This document shows, one piece after another, positions 1 to 10,118 of a DNA stretch of 64,000 nucleotides (positions are counted from its first letter, which is position 1; every line of letters begins with the position of its first letter). The position numbers and the translations under genes were made by a program. The notes under the pieces were generated by a model. It ran no database searches and was not told the DNA's origin. It saw only the letters and a program-made list of their open reading frames with translations. This stretch comes from Trueperella pyogenes (GTDB lineage: Bacteria; Actinomycetota; Actinomycetes; Actinomycetales; Actinomycetaceae): NCBI RefSeq assembly GCF_001070855.1, contig NZ_JVLH01000013.1, positions 62,001-126,000 on the forward strand, written 5' to 3'.

Positions 1-53
1 AAAATGCTGGTCAGGGTGATGATGACGATAAGTGTAATGTTCAGTGCCGCCAC
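1..53 (-). CDS. secG: SecG, preprotein translocase subunit (5' end only)
   Basis: Only the first 17 codons are inside the window. They start at a GTG and read V-A-A-L-N-I-T-L-I-V-I-I-T-L-T-S-I, a hydrophobic N-terminal helix like that of SecG, the small two-helix subunit of the SecYEG channel. The position directly downstream of gap-pgk-tpiA on the same strand is the usual actinobacterial place for secG. The call therefore rests on hydrophobicity plus synteny. The rest of the gene lies beyond base 1. A short unrelated membrane protein cannot be excluded from 17 residues. Confidence 0.6.
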   Translation of the reverse strand, partial: MAALNITLIVIITLTSI

Positions 54-124
54 GTTCGATTTTCCGATTCTTTCAGAGACTTCAACGGTGTGTAGTCTAG
101 CGAATAATGCCTAGGCAAGGCCAG

Positions 125-159
125 CTGGGCGCCGAAGTGTTGCGCACTTCGGCGCCCAG
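125..159. terminator. Strong hairpin between tpiA and secG
   Basis: A perfect 15-bp stem (arms 125-139 and 145-159) encloses a 5-base loop. No T run follows on either side, so it may act as an attenuator, an mRNA-processing or stability element, or a weak terminator rather than a classic intrinsic terminator. It separates the glycolytic genes from secG. Confidence 0.6.
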
Positions 160-172
160 AGCCTTTAAAAGA

Positions 173-952
173 TCACAGCTCCTGGAAGCGAGCCATCGCA
201 GCGAAGGAGTCTGCCTTCAGCGACGCGCCACCAACAAGTGCGCCATCAACATCGGGCTGGCTCATGAGCTCCTTGATGTTTCCGGGCTTTGCCGAGCCGC
301 CGTAGAGAATGCGCGTGGAGTCAGCGGTTGCTTCGCCGTAGTCGGCGCGCAGCGCCTCGCGGATCGCGCCGCAAACTTCCTGGGCGTCATCTGCAGTTGC
401 AGTCTCACCGGTACCAATTGCCCAAATGGGTTCGTAGGCGATGACAATCTTCGCAACCTCGTCAGCGGTGAAGCCTTCGAGTGCTGCACGAACCTGACCG
501 AGAACGAACTCAACGTGGGTTCCAGCCTTACGAACCTCAAGAGCCTCGCCACAGCACAGGATTGGGGTCATGCCCGCATCAAAAGCCTTGCGAGCCTTTT
601 GGCCAACAAGCTGATCGGACTCGTTGTGGTACTCACGACGCTCGGAGTGGCCAACCACCACGTAGCTGCATCCAAGCTTGGTCAGCATCTCAGAGGAGAT
701 CTCACCGGTGAATGCACCATTATCGTGGACAGAGATGTCCTGTGCACCGTACTTGATCTGAAGATCATCAGCGTCAACAACGGTCTGCACGGTACGAAGA
801 TCGGTGAACGGAGGGATCACCAGGACCTCGCAACGCGAGTAGTCAAAGTTGTGATCCGAAAGTTCCATGGCCAAGCCCTGGACCAGGTGATTTGCCTCGA
901 GGTGATCGAGGTTCATCTTCCAGTTACCTGCCATCAAAGGGGTACGTGTCAT
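173..952 (-). CDS. tpiA: Triosephosphate isomerase
   Basis: Interconverts dihydroxyacetone phosphate and glyceraldehyde 3-phosphate in cytoplasmic glycolysis. The 259-residue chain has the normal length for the single-domain TIM barrel. Visible active-site residues are the N-terminal AGNWKMN motif with catalytic Lys12, His102 in VVVGHSERR, and the general base Glu174 in [11 protein letters not shown]. The phosphate-binding YGGS (about 217-220) and GALVGGASL near the C terminus complete the set. The ATG follows the pgk stop codon by three bases and has a GGAGGA Shine-Dalgarno seven bases upstream inside the end of pgk, so the two genes are surely co-transcribed and translationally coupled. Identity is not in doubt. 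Confidence 0.98.
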   Translation of the reverse strand: MTRTPLMAGNWKMNLDHLEANHLVQGLAMELSDHNFDYSRCEVLVIPPFTDLRTVQTVVDADDLQIKYGAQDISVHDNGAFTGEISSEMLTKLGCSYVVVGHSERREYHNESDQLVGQKARKAFDAGMTPILCCGEALEVRKAGTHVEFVLGQVRAALEGFTADEVAKIVIAYEPIWAIGTGETATADDAQEVCGAIREALRADYGEATADSTRILYGGSAKPGNIKELMSQPDVDGALVGGASLKADSFAAMARFQEL

Positions 953-955
953 TGT

Positions 956-2149
956 TCAGTCCTCCAGTACTGCGATACCGGGCAGAACCTTACCCTCGAG
1001 CAGTTCGAGAGAGGCGCCACCACCGGTGGAAATGTGAGAGAAAGTAGATTCGTCAAAGCCAAGGTTACGAACGGCAGATGCGGAGTCTCCACCACCGATA
1101 ACGGTGAATGCGGTTCCTTCGCTCATTGCACGTGCGACTGCCTTTGTTCCCTCTGCGAATGCGGGGAACTCGAAGACGCCCATGGGGCCGTTCCACACAA
1201 CGGTCTTTGCAGAAGCAATTGCCTGAGAGAAAATCTCGCGGGTCTTCGGGCCGATGTCGAGGCCCATCTGATCCGCGGGAAGCGCGTCTGAGCTTACGAC
1301 GGTTGCGGGCGCGTCTGCTGCAAACTCAGGAGCAACGACAGTGTCGACAGGCAGAAGAAGCTCAACGCCATTCTTCTTTGCGGTCTCCATGTAACCCTGC
1401 ACGGTGGGAATCTGGTCTGCCTCGAGCAGAGACTTACCAACTTCGTAGCCCTGCGCTGCAAGGAAGGTGTAGGCCATGCCGCCACCGATAATGAGCTTAT
1501 CCGCCTTTGAAAGCAGATTAGCGATCACACCAAGCTTGTCGGAGACCTTCGAGCCACCCAAAACGACAACGTAAGGACGCTCCGGATCATTAACTGCTTT
1601 ACCCAGGGACTCGATTTCCTTAACGACCAGCAAACCTGCTGCACTGGGCAGAAGCTTGGCAACGTCGTAGACAGAGGCTTGCTTACGGTGAACAACACCG
1701 AAACCATCGGACACAAACGCATCGGCCAGAGAAGCAAGCTGGGCAGCGAAGGCTTCGCGCTCTGCATCGTCCTTCGAGGTCTCTGCAGCGTTGAAGCGAA
1801 CATTCTCGAGAAGAACGATTTCACCGGGCTTTGCGGCCTCAACTGCAGCGTGTGCTCCTTCACCGACAGTGTCGGGAGCAAGAGTGACCTTGACGCCGGT
1901 CAGCTCAGCAAGGCGGCTGGCAACGGGGGCAAGTGAGAATGCGGGGTTGACTTGGCCCTTGGGACGACCAAGGTGAGCGGCAATGATGACCTTTGCACCT
2001 GCATCCAAAAGAAGCTTGATCGTCGGAAGTGCCGCGCGAATACGGCCATCATCAGTAATGTTCTGATCAGCATCGAGGGGAACATTGAAGTCCGAACGGA
2101 GCAGAACGCTCTTACCGGAAAGATCACCCAGGCTATCAATTGTCCTCAT
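956..2149 (-). CDS. pgk: Phosphoglycerate kinase
   Basis: Transfers the acyl phosphate of 1,3-bisphosphoglycerate to ADP in glycolysis. The 397-residue protein begins [10 protein letters not shown] and shows the substrate-binding RSDFNVPLD near residue 20, the HLGRPKG segment near 60, and the nucleotide-binding C-terminal part with GGGDSASAV and STGGGASLE. The frame stays open further upstream, but the start at 2149 is chosen because an AGGAG sits six bases ahead of its ATG and because homologues begin at this point. It is the middle gene of gap-pgk-tpiA. The long hairpin in the gap-pgk spacer may tune how much pgk-tpiA message is made relative to gap. Confidence 0.98.
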   Translation of the reverse strand: MRTIDSLGDLSGKSVLLRSDFNVPLDADQNITDDGRIRAALPTIKLLLDAGAKVIIAAHLGRPKGQVNPAFSLAPVASRLAELTGVKVTLAPDTVGEGAHAAVEAAKPGEIVLLENVRFNAAETSKDDAEREAFAAQLASLADAFVSDGFGVVHRKQASVYDVAKLLPSAAGLLVVKEIESLGKAVNDPERPYVVVLGGSKVSDKLGVIANLLSKADKLIIGGGMAYTFLAAQGYEVGKSLLEADQIPTVQGYMETAKKNGVELLLPVDTVVAPEFAADAPATVVSSDALPADQMGLDIGPKTREIFSQAIASAKTVVWNGPMGVFEFPAFAEGTKAVARAMSEGTAFTVIGGGDSASAVRNLGFDESTFSHISTGGGASLELLEGKVLPGIAVLED

Positions 2150-2190
2150 GGGAATCTCCTTAAATAAATGAAAAATTGAGACGCTAGCGA

Positions 2191-2228
2191 ACTGGGCCCG
2201 CATACGCTTTCACGTACACGGGCCCAGT
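2191..2228 (-). terminator. Attenuator-like hairpin in the gap-pgk spacer
   Basis: Ten perfect base pairs (2191-2200 with 2219-2228) continue inward as a further imperfect stem closed by a TGAAAG loop in the minus-strand RNA. A short T run follows some 15 bases downstream (2171-2177). It lies between two co-directional genes, so partial termination or RNA processing downstream of the abundant gap message is more likely than a full stop. Confidence 0.5.
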
Positions 2229-2256
2229 AACTAGCAGATCATGCTCTATGCGAGGA

Positions 2257-3333
<1,077 letters not shown>

Positions 3334-3448
3334 CTATGGCCCGCAGTTCTCTGCGGTTCCAGTACCTCTAATCTACACCTTTACGGTCCGAGATGAGGGT
3401 GAACTAAGTCCTTAGAGATCTGGCCCACATTATGCCGAAAGAGAGATC

Positions 3449-4432
3449 TCAGTCACCGTCGAGCATATCCAGGGTCAGAGCAGATTCAGTATCCGGAATA
3501 CCCCGCTCATGCGCGACCTTATCGGCCATAGCTAAAAGACGGCGAATACGGCCTGCAACCGCGTCCTTTGTCAGCGGCGGATCGGTATGTTTGCCCAGCT
3601 CCTCGAGGGAAGCCTGCTTGTACTGGATGCGCAACTCCCCCGCCTGCCGGAGGTGATCTGGAACATCGTCGCCCAAAATCGCAAAGGCTCGCTCAACTCT
3701 CGCACCGGCCGCGACCGCGGCGCGAGCGCTACGACGAAGGTTCGCATCATCAAAGTTTGCTAAGCGGTTAGCTGAACCCCGGGCCTCGCGACGCTCACGC
3801 CTCTGCTCCCAGGCAACATGAGTAGCAGGTGCACCCAGCGCACGGATGAGCGCACTAATGGCCTCGGAATCACGAGCCGTGACGCGATCAGATCCGCGCA
3901 CTTCCTTTGAACGAACAGTAGCTCCGAGCTTACGGGCGAGCCCCACCATCGCGAGTGCAACCTCGGGGCCCGGACAAGTAATTTCCAAAGACGAGGAGCG
4001 TCCAGGCTCGAGAAGAGAACCGCGGGCAAGAAAAGCACCGCGCCACACAGCCGCGGCCTCATCTTTACCGGAAGCAACCAAGGTCGCAGGGAGCCCGCGC
4101 ACTGGCCTTCCCGCCCCATCGACGAGGCCGGTGAGTCGAGCAAGTTCATCCGCTCGGTGCACGACACGTACGACGTAACGCTTTCCTCGGCGCAGCGACG
4201 AACCCGAAACGACAACGACAAAGGACTCAACGTTGTACAAGCTGGTCAGGAATGCACGAAGACGGCGTACGGCTACGGAAGAATCTAACTCCGCTTCGAT
4301 AAGGATCCGACCACCCACGAGGTGTAGACCACCTGAGAAACGAAGAATCGCACATACCTCTGCGGCCATCGCAGATTGCGAGGGAACCACGCTACGCGCT
4401 AATTCGTCTTTCATATCCGATGTGAGGGACAC
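3449..4432 (-). CDS. whiA: WhiA, sporulation/division transcription factor
   Basis: WhiA combines a degenerate LAGLIDADG homing-endonuclease fold with a C-terminal helix-turn-helix. In Streptomyces it acts with WhiB to control division genes, and it is kept in non-sporulating Gram-positives. Here the 327 residues begin [13 protein letters not shown], the standard N terminus. The endonuclease-like repeats cover roughly the first 200 residues. The C-terminal third holds a DNA-binding region around [17 protein letters not shown]. The GTG start has an AAGGAG five bases upstream. Its place after yvcK and before gap is the conserved actinobacterial arrangement. No nuclease activity is expected. Confidence 0.95.
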   Translation of the reverse strand: MSLTSDMKDELARSVVPSQSAMAAEVCAILRFSGGLHLVGGRILIEAELDSSVAVRRLRAFLTSLYNVESFVVVVSGSSLRRGKRYVVRVVHRADELARLTGLVDGAGRPVRGLPATLVASGKDEAAAVWRGAFLARGSLLEPGRSSSLEITCPGPEVALAMVGLARKLGATVRSKEVRGSDRVTARDSEAISALIRALGAPATHVAWEQRRERREARGSANRLANFDDANLRRSARAAVAAGARVERAFAILGDDVPDHLRQAGELRIQYKQASLEELGKHTDPPLTKDAVAGRIRRLLAMADKVAHERGIPDTESALTLDMLDGD

Positions 4433-4473
4433 CTTGTCTCCTTATGTCAGGGTGCACTGGAACGAGGAAGATT

Positions 4474-5478
4474 CTACGGGAGCCAGGTTTCGCTGCGGCC
4501 AACTTCGCCAAGAAAACCATCAAAAGCATCACGCAATGCTGCAGCAAGTCGTAAAGGATCATGATGGGCTTCGCCATCACCGGTGCGAACCTGACGCAAA
4601 AGAACGCGCGCGCCTAGAGCATCAGCAGCCTCGGCAAGATCATCAATATCGTCAGTTGTTGTCGGATCAGCGATCACTACATCCAGTTTGAAACTGGGAG
4701 CGTATTGAGCGATCGCTCGGACATGATCAGCTGTTGTCATTGATTCTGTTTCACCGCGCTGACGTTCAAGGTTCAAAATGAGCGCACGGTGAGCTTCGGT
4801 AGTGACCAGTGCACGATGCAGATCAGGAACCAATAAGTGCGGAATTACCGAGGTGTACCAAGAACCGGGACCAAGAACAACCCAATCGGCTTCCGAAATT
4901 GCATCGGTAACTGCTGCAGGAACTTTTGGTTCTTCTGGGCTGAGGCGTACTGCCTCAACATCACCCGCTGCAATTGCGACCTTCGATTGTCCTTTAACGG
5001 TGTAGCGTCGCCCGTTATCATTCATATCCGCTTCAATACTCAGCGGGTCTGTCGACATCGGGAGAACACGCCCCTGTGCCCCCAGAAGACGGCCGACAAA
5101 ATCGAGACCTTCAACCGGGTCGTCAAGAAGCTGCCACAAGCCAGCAATCACAATATTGCCGACTGCGTGACCATCCATCGGGCCACTGGTCTTCAAGCGC
5201 ATCTGGAAGACATCACGCCAAGTTAAACCCCATTCAGTTTCTTCACACAAAGACGCTAAAGCCATGCGTAAATCACCCGGGGGAAGAATTGGCATTTCTG
5301 CACGAAGCCGGCCCGAAGAGCCACCATCATCTGCAACGGTGACCACGGCTGTGAGCTGACGTGTGATGTGTCGTAATGCGCGCAGGGTAGCGGATAGCCC
5401 ATGTCCACCACCTAGGGCGACGACACGGTTATTCGATTCGCCGCGCTGCATCCACCCAGCAGCATCAACGTAGGTCAT
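4474..5478 (-). CDS. yvcK: YvcK/CofD-like gluconeogenesis factor
   Basis: A 334-residue member of the YvcK family (GluP/CuvA in other systems), related in fold to CofD and known to bind UDP-sugars in Bacillus and mycobacteria. It is needed for growth on gluconeogenic carbon and for normal cell-wall synthesis. The nucleotide-binding GGGHGLS (about 23-29) and ADDGGSSGRLR (about 49-59) are intact. The ATG follows the rapZ stop by three bases, with an AAGGA seven bases upstream, so it is coupled to rapZ. Forty-one bases separate it from whiA. The enzymatic function of the family, if any, is unknown. Confidence 0.93.
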   Translation of the reverse strand: MTYVDAAGWMQRGESNNRVVALGGGHGLSATLRALRHITRQLTAVVTVADDGGSSGRLRAEMPILPPGDLRMALASLCEETEWGLTWRDVFQMRLKTSGPMDGHAVGNIVIAGLWQLLDDPVEGLDFVGRLLGAQGRVLPMSTDPLSIEADMNDNGRRYTVKGQSKVAIAAGDVEAVRLSPEEPKVPAAVTDAISEADWVVLGPGSWYTSVIPHLLVPDLHRALVTTEAHRALILNLERQRGETESMTTADHVRAIAQYAPSFKLDVVIADPTTTDDIDDLAEAADALGARVLLRQVRTGDGEAHHDPLRLAAALRDAFDGFLGEVGRSETWLP

Positions 5479-5481
5479 CGG

Positions 5482-6438
5482 CTATTCCTTTCCCATATCG
5501 CGATGCATGATTCGCACATTGAAACCATGCTCGCGCAGCCTGCGGGCGATGAGCTCTGCGCTCGCCACTGAACGGTGCTTCCCGCCCGTACACCCAACTG
5601 CAATTGTTGTGTAACGCTTGAGTTCACCAATATACCCCTTCAGCATGGGTGCAAGAAGATCAGCGTAACCAACAACGAAGTCGCGGGCACCCGGCTGGGA
5701 CAGGACGTAATCTGCAACAGGTTGGTCTTTACCCGTCAAATGACGCAATTCATCAACCCAGTAGGGATTCTTTAAAAAGCGCACGTCAAGAACGTGGTCA
5801 GCATCCAAGGGGAGACCGTGCTTAAAACCAAAGGATTCAACGGTAATACGAAGCGGCACATCGCCAGCCTGAGCAATAACATCACGGATATGACGTGTCA
5901 GGTCATGAACGGACATCCTGGACGTGTCAATAATCGTATCTGCGAAACGACGTAGAGGAGCAAGCGCGCGCTCTTCGGCTGTGATCCCATCAAGAAGAGT
6001 TCCGTCTCCCTGAAGCGGGTGAGGGCGGCGATTTGATTCATAACGCCGGACAAGAGTGTCCGTCGAAGCCTCAAGGAAGATTACTCGATAAGCAACCCCC
6101 AACTCCTTAAGCTGTTCAAGGGCGCGAGCAAAATCAGAAAAGAACTCACGTGAACGCACGTCAACAACGACAGCTAATCTGTGGACTCCCCCGCCAACGG
6201 GACTCATCATGCCAACCAGCGCTGGCAGCATTGCCGGTGGAAGATTATCAACGACGTACCAATCAAGATCTTCGAGTGCGCGGGCAGCACCAGTACGCCC
6301 TGCTCCTGAGCACCCGGTGATGATCACAACCTCGTTTCCACCCTCATCGGCAACATCTGGGGCAATCTGATCGAGAAGTGGGATACCTCCGGGCACAGTT
6401 TCCTGCGAAGTGTCGGGTGGGATGGGAGTTTCGCTCAT
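5482..6438 (-). CDS. rapZ: RapZ-type RNase adapter / nucleotide-binding protein
   Basis: 318 residues with a Walker A motif GCSGAGRT (42-49) and the C-terminal GCTGGKHRSV that is diagnostic of the RapZ/YvcJ family. In E. coli RapZ directs RNase E to the small RNA GlmZ. In Gram-positives the role is less clear, but the gene always travels with yvcK and whiA. The first 35 residues, rich in Pro and Thr, precede the kinase-like domain and are poorly conserved. The GGGG ahead of the ATG is only one or two bases away, so the exact start could lie a little downstream. The uvrC stop is 59 bases upstream. Confidence 0.93.
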   Translation of the reverse strand: MSETPIPPDTSQETVPGGIPLLDQIAPDVADEGGNEVVIITGCSGAGRTGAARALEDLDWYVVDNLPPAMLPALVGMMSPVGGGVHRLAVVVDVRSREFFSDFARALEQLKELGVAYRVIFLEASTDTLVRRYESNRRPHPLQGDGTLLDGITAEERALAPLRRFADTIIDTSRMSVHDLTRHIRDVIAQAGDVPLRITVESFGFKHGLPLDADHVLDVRFLKNPYWVDELRHLTGKDQPVADYVLSQPGARDFVVGYADLLAPMLKGYIGELKRYTTIAVGCTGGKHRSVASAELIARRLREHGFNVRIMHRDMGKE

Positions 6439-6497
6439 ACCCCTATGGTGCCATTGATCAGCAAATCTTTCCCGGTTTTTCCTCAGGCAGTTTAGCG

Positions 6498-8510
6498 CTA
6501 CTGCGAAAGCGGAAGATCCGGATTAAGCGCCTGCCAAATTACGGTTCCCAGGGAGGGCCCAATCCCATTCACTTCAGCAATTTGTTCAGGCGTGGACTCA
6601 CGAATCTTCTTAACAGAACCAAAGTGACGTAAGAGCGCTTTCTGGCGAGAAGGACCAACTCCTGCAATTCCATCCAATACTGAGCGCTGCTGATTCTTCG
6701 TGCGCCGTTTCCTATGCGCCGTGATAGCGAATCGATGGGATTCATCTCTGAGATACTGAAGCATATAGAGAGCTGCAGAGGTACGCGGGAAAATCAGTGG
6801 GAATTCCTCACCGGGAATCCATACTTCTTCTAACCTTTTTGCAAGGCCGATCAGGGGAATATCGATTCCCATTGAATCCAAAGCATCGCGGGCAGCATTA
6901 ACCTGCGGCAAACCGCCATCGACAACTACTAAATCAGGTCGATACGAAAAGCGCCGTGGCCGTCCGTTAGCATCAACTGGACCAGATTCGAAGGCGATAC
7001 CTTCTTCATCTTCACCATCTTCGCCATTTTCTTCAGCAAGGAGCCTACGGAATCGTCGCCGAAGGACTTCGTCCATTGCCGATGTATCATCAGGAGTTCC
7101 CTCGCCATTTTCACCGTGAATGTTGAAATGGCGATACGCATCCTTCCTTGGTACTCCATCTTCAAAAACAACCATTGAACCAACCTGAAGCTGGCCCTGA
7201 GTGTGAGAGATGTCGTAGCACTCGATGCGCAAAGGAGACGCAGGAAGATCGAGGTATTCAGCAAGCTCGTCCAGGGCTTGACCGCGTTGGGCAAGATCGC
7301 CACTGCGACGTGTTTTATGCAGAATCAACGCATGTTTGGCATTTTCTTTAACGGTCTCCATAAGCTGAGCCTTAGGACCCCGTTTGGGGACATGAATATC
7401 TACCGCCGCTCCCCTTTTTTCCGTGAGCCACTGCGCGATTGTGCCCCCTTCGGTGGGCATCACACTCACCAAAATCTCACGTGCCACCGCCCGAGTAGGA
7501 GTATGAATCACATCATCGACTGATACTGCCTGAGCCTGTTCAATGCGTCCTTTCCTACCCTGCGGAATATCCGGGAGTTCGGAATAGACCTGCTCGAAAA
7601 GCCGGGCCATGAGTTCGGCTTCACTGGCATCATCGTCGCGGGAAGCTACCCACCCTCGAGTACCACGAATGCGACCGCCACGAACGTGGAAAACATGTAC
7701 CGCAGCGTCAAGCTCGTCACTTACTAAGGCAAAAATATCCGCGTCAGTTCCATCGTTTAAAACCATCGTGTTGCGTTCTAGAACCGTCTCTAGCGCACGC
7801 AGGTCATCACGTTTCTTTGCGGCGGTTTCAAAATCGAGCTCAGCACTAGCTTGCCGCATTTCAGACTCGACTTGACGCAGAATAGGGCTTGCCTTTCCCT
7901 CAAGAAAGTCACACATCGACTGAGCTAAAGCGCGATGTTTTGCTTGAGAAATACGACCGACGCAGGGCGCCGAACACTTGTCGATATATCCAAGAAGACA
8001 TGGACGTCCTTGAGCTTGAGCACGCCGAAACACGCCAGCGGAACACGTTCTAACGGGGAAAACGCGGATCAGGAGTTCAATAGTGTCGCGGATAGCCCAA
8101 ACTTTCGTGTACGGACCAAAGTAACGCGTGTCTTTCCTACGCGCTTCTCGGGTGACCTGGACACGGGGGAAACGCTCCCCCATACTCACAGCGAGATACG
8201 GATAGGACTTGTCGTCCTTGAACATCACGTTAAAACGCGGATTGAATTCCTTGATCCACGTAAATTCAAGGGTGAGCGCTTCAATCTCGTTACGTACAAC
8301 AGTCCACTGCACCGAGGCAGCGGTCGTCACCATTTTCTGGGTACGCGGATGAAGATTGGCAAGGTCTTGAAAATAATTAGTCAGACGCGCCCGAAGGTTC
8401 TTTGCTTTCCCAACATAGATGACCGCGCCCTGTTCATCGCGGAACCTATAGACTCCTGGGTCTGTCGGGATCTCGCTTGTTTTCGGTCGATAGGTCGAAG
8501 GATCAGCCAC
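6498..8510 (-). CDS. uvrC: UvrC, excinuclease ABC subunit C
   Basis: Makes both incisions around UvrB-bound lesions in nucleotide excision repair. The 670 residues show, in order: the GIY-YIG nuclease domain (about 14-95, DPGVYRF and IYVGKAKNLRAR), a UVR domain that contacts UvrB (around 205-240, ELDFETAAKKRDDLR), the RNase H-like second nuclease (IECYDISHTQG, VVVDGGLPQV), and tandem helix-hairpin-helix motifs at the end (IAGVGPSRQKALL, VNGIGPSLG). The start is a GTG. The first gene of the uvrC-rapZ-yvcK-whiA run, it is divergent from glnA. No LexA-like box was seen in front of it, in contrast to uvrA. Confidence 0.98.
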   Translation of the reverse strand: MADPSTYRPKTSEIPTDPGVYRFRDEQGAVIYVGKAKNLRARLTNYFQDLANLHPRTQKMVTTAASVQWTVVRNEIEALTLEFTWIKEFNPRFNVMFKDDKSYPYLAVSMGERFPRVQVTREARRKDTRYFGPYTKVWAIRDTIELLIRVFPVRTCSAGVFRRAQAQGRPCLLGYIDKCSAPCVGRISQAKHRALAQSMCDFLEGKASPILRQVESEMRQASAELDFETAAKKRDDLRALETVLERNTMVLNDGTDADIFALVSDELDAAVHVFHVRGGRIRGTRGWVASRDDDASEAELMARLFEQVYSELPDIPQGRKGRIEQAQAVSVDDVIHTPTRAVAREILVSVMPTEGGTIAQWLTEKRGAAVDIHVPKRGPKAQLMETVKENAKHALILHKTRRSGDLAQRGQALDELAEYLDLPASPLRIECYDISHTQGQLQVGSMVVFEDGVPRKDAYRHFNIHGENGEGTPDDTSAMDEVLRRRFRRLLAEENGEDGEDEEGIAFESGPVDANGRPRRFSYRPDLVVVDGGLPQVNAARDALDSMGIDIPLIGLAKRLEEVWIPGEEFPLIFPRTSAALYMLQYLRDESHRFAITAHRKRRTKNQQRSVLDGIAGVGPSRQKALLRHFGSVKKIRESTPEQIAEVNGIGPSLGTVIWQALNPDLPLSQ

Positions 8511-8620
8511 GTTCCTAGCCTAACCGGGCTATCAATGCGATGCTTGCTCTGTATGGCATTAGAAAACTTTTGGTCTGAGGTTTATCATTTCTTGAAGGTA
8601 TTGCTGCGGAAAGGTTTGCC

Positions 8621-10045
8621 ATGTTTACCCAGGCCCAAGAGCTTATCGACTTCATCGAAAAGGAAGAAATTGCGTACATCGACGTACGTTTCTGCGACCT
8701 TCCGGGAGTCCAACAGCACTTCACTATTCCCGCCAGTGAGCTTCAGGCTTCGGTCCTCAAAGATGGACTGATGTTCGACGGCTCGTCCGTTCGAGGCTTC
8801 ACGCAGATTCACGAATCAGATATGAAGCTGATTCCGGATATTACGTCAGCTTTCGTCGATCCTTTCCGTGCTAATAAGACACTCGTCATCATTTTTTCCA
8901 TTGTCGACCCATTTACTGATGAGCCTTTCTCACGCGACCCCAGACAAGTTGCCGCAAAGGCCGAGGCATACCTGCGCTCCACTGGCATCGCCGACACCTG
9001 TTACATCGGCGCAGAGGCGGAGTTTTTCGTCTTCAACGATGTGCGTTATCAAGTAAGTCCTCAATCGACTTTCTACGCTCTTGACTCCGACGAGGCCTAT
9101 TGGAATACAGGACGCACGGAAGCAGGTGGGAATCTGGGATATAAAGTCGCACTTAAGGGCGGTTATTTCCCTGTCTCCCCCAGTGATGACTTCACCGATC
9201 TTCGCGATGAGATGTCTAACCTCCTGACCGAGGTAGGACTTAAGCTTGAGCGCGCACACCACGAGGTTGGGTCGGGCGGCCAGCAGGAGATCAACTACCG
9301 CTTCGATACCTTAACAACTGCCGCAGATGACATGATGAAGTTTAAGTACGTCATTAAGAATGCTGCGCGCGCTGCGGGGCTGTCTGCAACCTTCATGCCC
9401 AAGCCGCTATTCGGTGATAACGGTTCTGGAATGCACACCCACCTTTCCTTGTGGAAGGACGGCGAGCCTCTCTTCTATGACGAACGAGGCTACGGTTCTC
9501 TTTCCGACACCGCACGCTGGTTTATTGGCGGGCTTTTGGAGCACGCACCAGCTCTGCTTGCCTTCACAAACCCCTCGGTCAATTCCTTCCGCCGACTTGT
9601 CCCCGGTTTTGAGGCACCGATTAACCTGGTCTATTCGGCGCGTAACCGTAGCGCCTGTATTCGCATCCCTGTAACTGGCACTTCGCCTGCCGCCAAACGC
9701 GTTGAGTACCGTGTTCCTGATCCCAGCGCGAACCCCTACTTATCCTTCTCGGCCTGTCTCATGGCCGGTATCGACGGGATCAAACGCCGTATCGAACCAG
9801 CCGCGCCAATTGATAAGGACCTCTACGAACTTCCGAGCGCTGACTACGATTCCATCGCGAAGCTTCCTTCTAGTTTGGAAGCAGCTCTTGAGGCACTTCG
9901 TCATGACTACGAGTTCCTCACCGAAGGGGATGTCTTCACCGAAGACCTGATCGAAACCTGGATTAACTATAAAGAAACGGTGGAGATTGCCCCAATGCGC
10001 GCCTACCCGCATCCTTACGAATTTCAGCTGTATTACGATCTGTGA
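8621..10045 (+). CDS. glnA: Glutamine synthetase, type I beta
   Basis: ATP-dependent ligation of ammonia to glutamate, the main nitrogen-assimilation step, by a dodecameric cytoplasmic enzyme. The 474 residues carry the FDGSSVRGF motif, the glutamate-binding [12 protein letters not shown] and the catalytic [10 protein letters not shown]. The [17 protein letters not shown] block is followed by Tyr402 in DKDLYELP. This tyrosine and the length mark the beta subtype, in which a GlnE adenylyltransferase switches the enzyme off by adenylylating it; glnE is not in this window. The ATG has a GGAAAGG six bases ahead. The gene is divergent from uvrC across 110 bases. Confidence 0.98.
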   Translation: MFTQAQELIDFIEKEEIAYIDVRFCDLPGVQQHFTIPASELQASVLKDGLMFDGSSVRGFTQIHESDMKLIPDITSAFVDPFRANKTLVIIFSIVDPFTDEPFSRDPRQVAAKAEAYLRSTGIADTCYIGAEAEFFVFNDVRYQVSPQSTFYALDSDEAYWNTGRTEAGGNLGYKVALKGGYFPVSPSDDFTDLRDEMSNLLTEVGLKLERAHHEVGSGGQQEINYRFDTLTTAADDMMKFKYVIKNAARAAGLSATFMPKPLFGDNGSGMHTHLSLWKDGEPLFYDERGYGSLSDTARWFIGGLLEHAPALLAFTNPSVNSFRRLVPGFEAPINLVYSARNRSACIRIPVTGTSPAAKRVEYRVPDPSANPYLSFSACLMAGIDGIKRRIEPAAPIDKDLYELPSADYDSIAKLPSSLEAALEALRHDYEFLTEGDVFTEDLIETWINYKETVEIAPMRAYPHPYEFQLYYDL

Positions 10046-10061
10046 GCTAGATAGCCGCCAT

Positions 10062-10085
10062 TAGACGCTATATTCATAGTGTCTA
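10062..10085. promoter_or_regulatory. Dyad symmetry ahead of the acyl-CoA synthetase pair
   Basis: Two 10-base arms (10062-10071 and 10076-10085) are complementary except for one G-T position and surround ATTC. The element lies 34 bases before the ATG of the first synthetase and 17 bases after glnA. It holds an AT-rich TATATT that could be part of a -10 box. It may be an operator for a regulator of the fatty-acid genes or a weak glnA terminator. No T run follows, which favours the operator reading slightly. Confidence 0.35.
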
Positions 10086-10118
10086 CTCATGTAACTGCAG
10101 GTCCGAAACGGAGACATC

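Noticed and set aside
107-1291. 394-codon open frame on the plus strand over tpiA and pgk
   Set aside because: It is antisense to two certain glycolytic genes, matches no family and follows from their codon bias.
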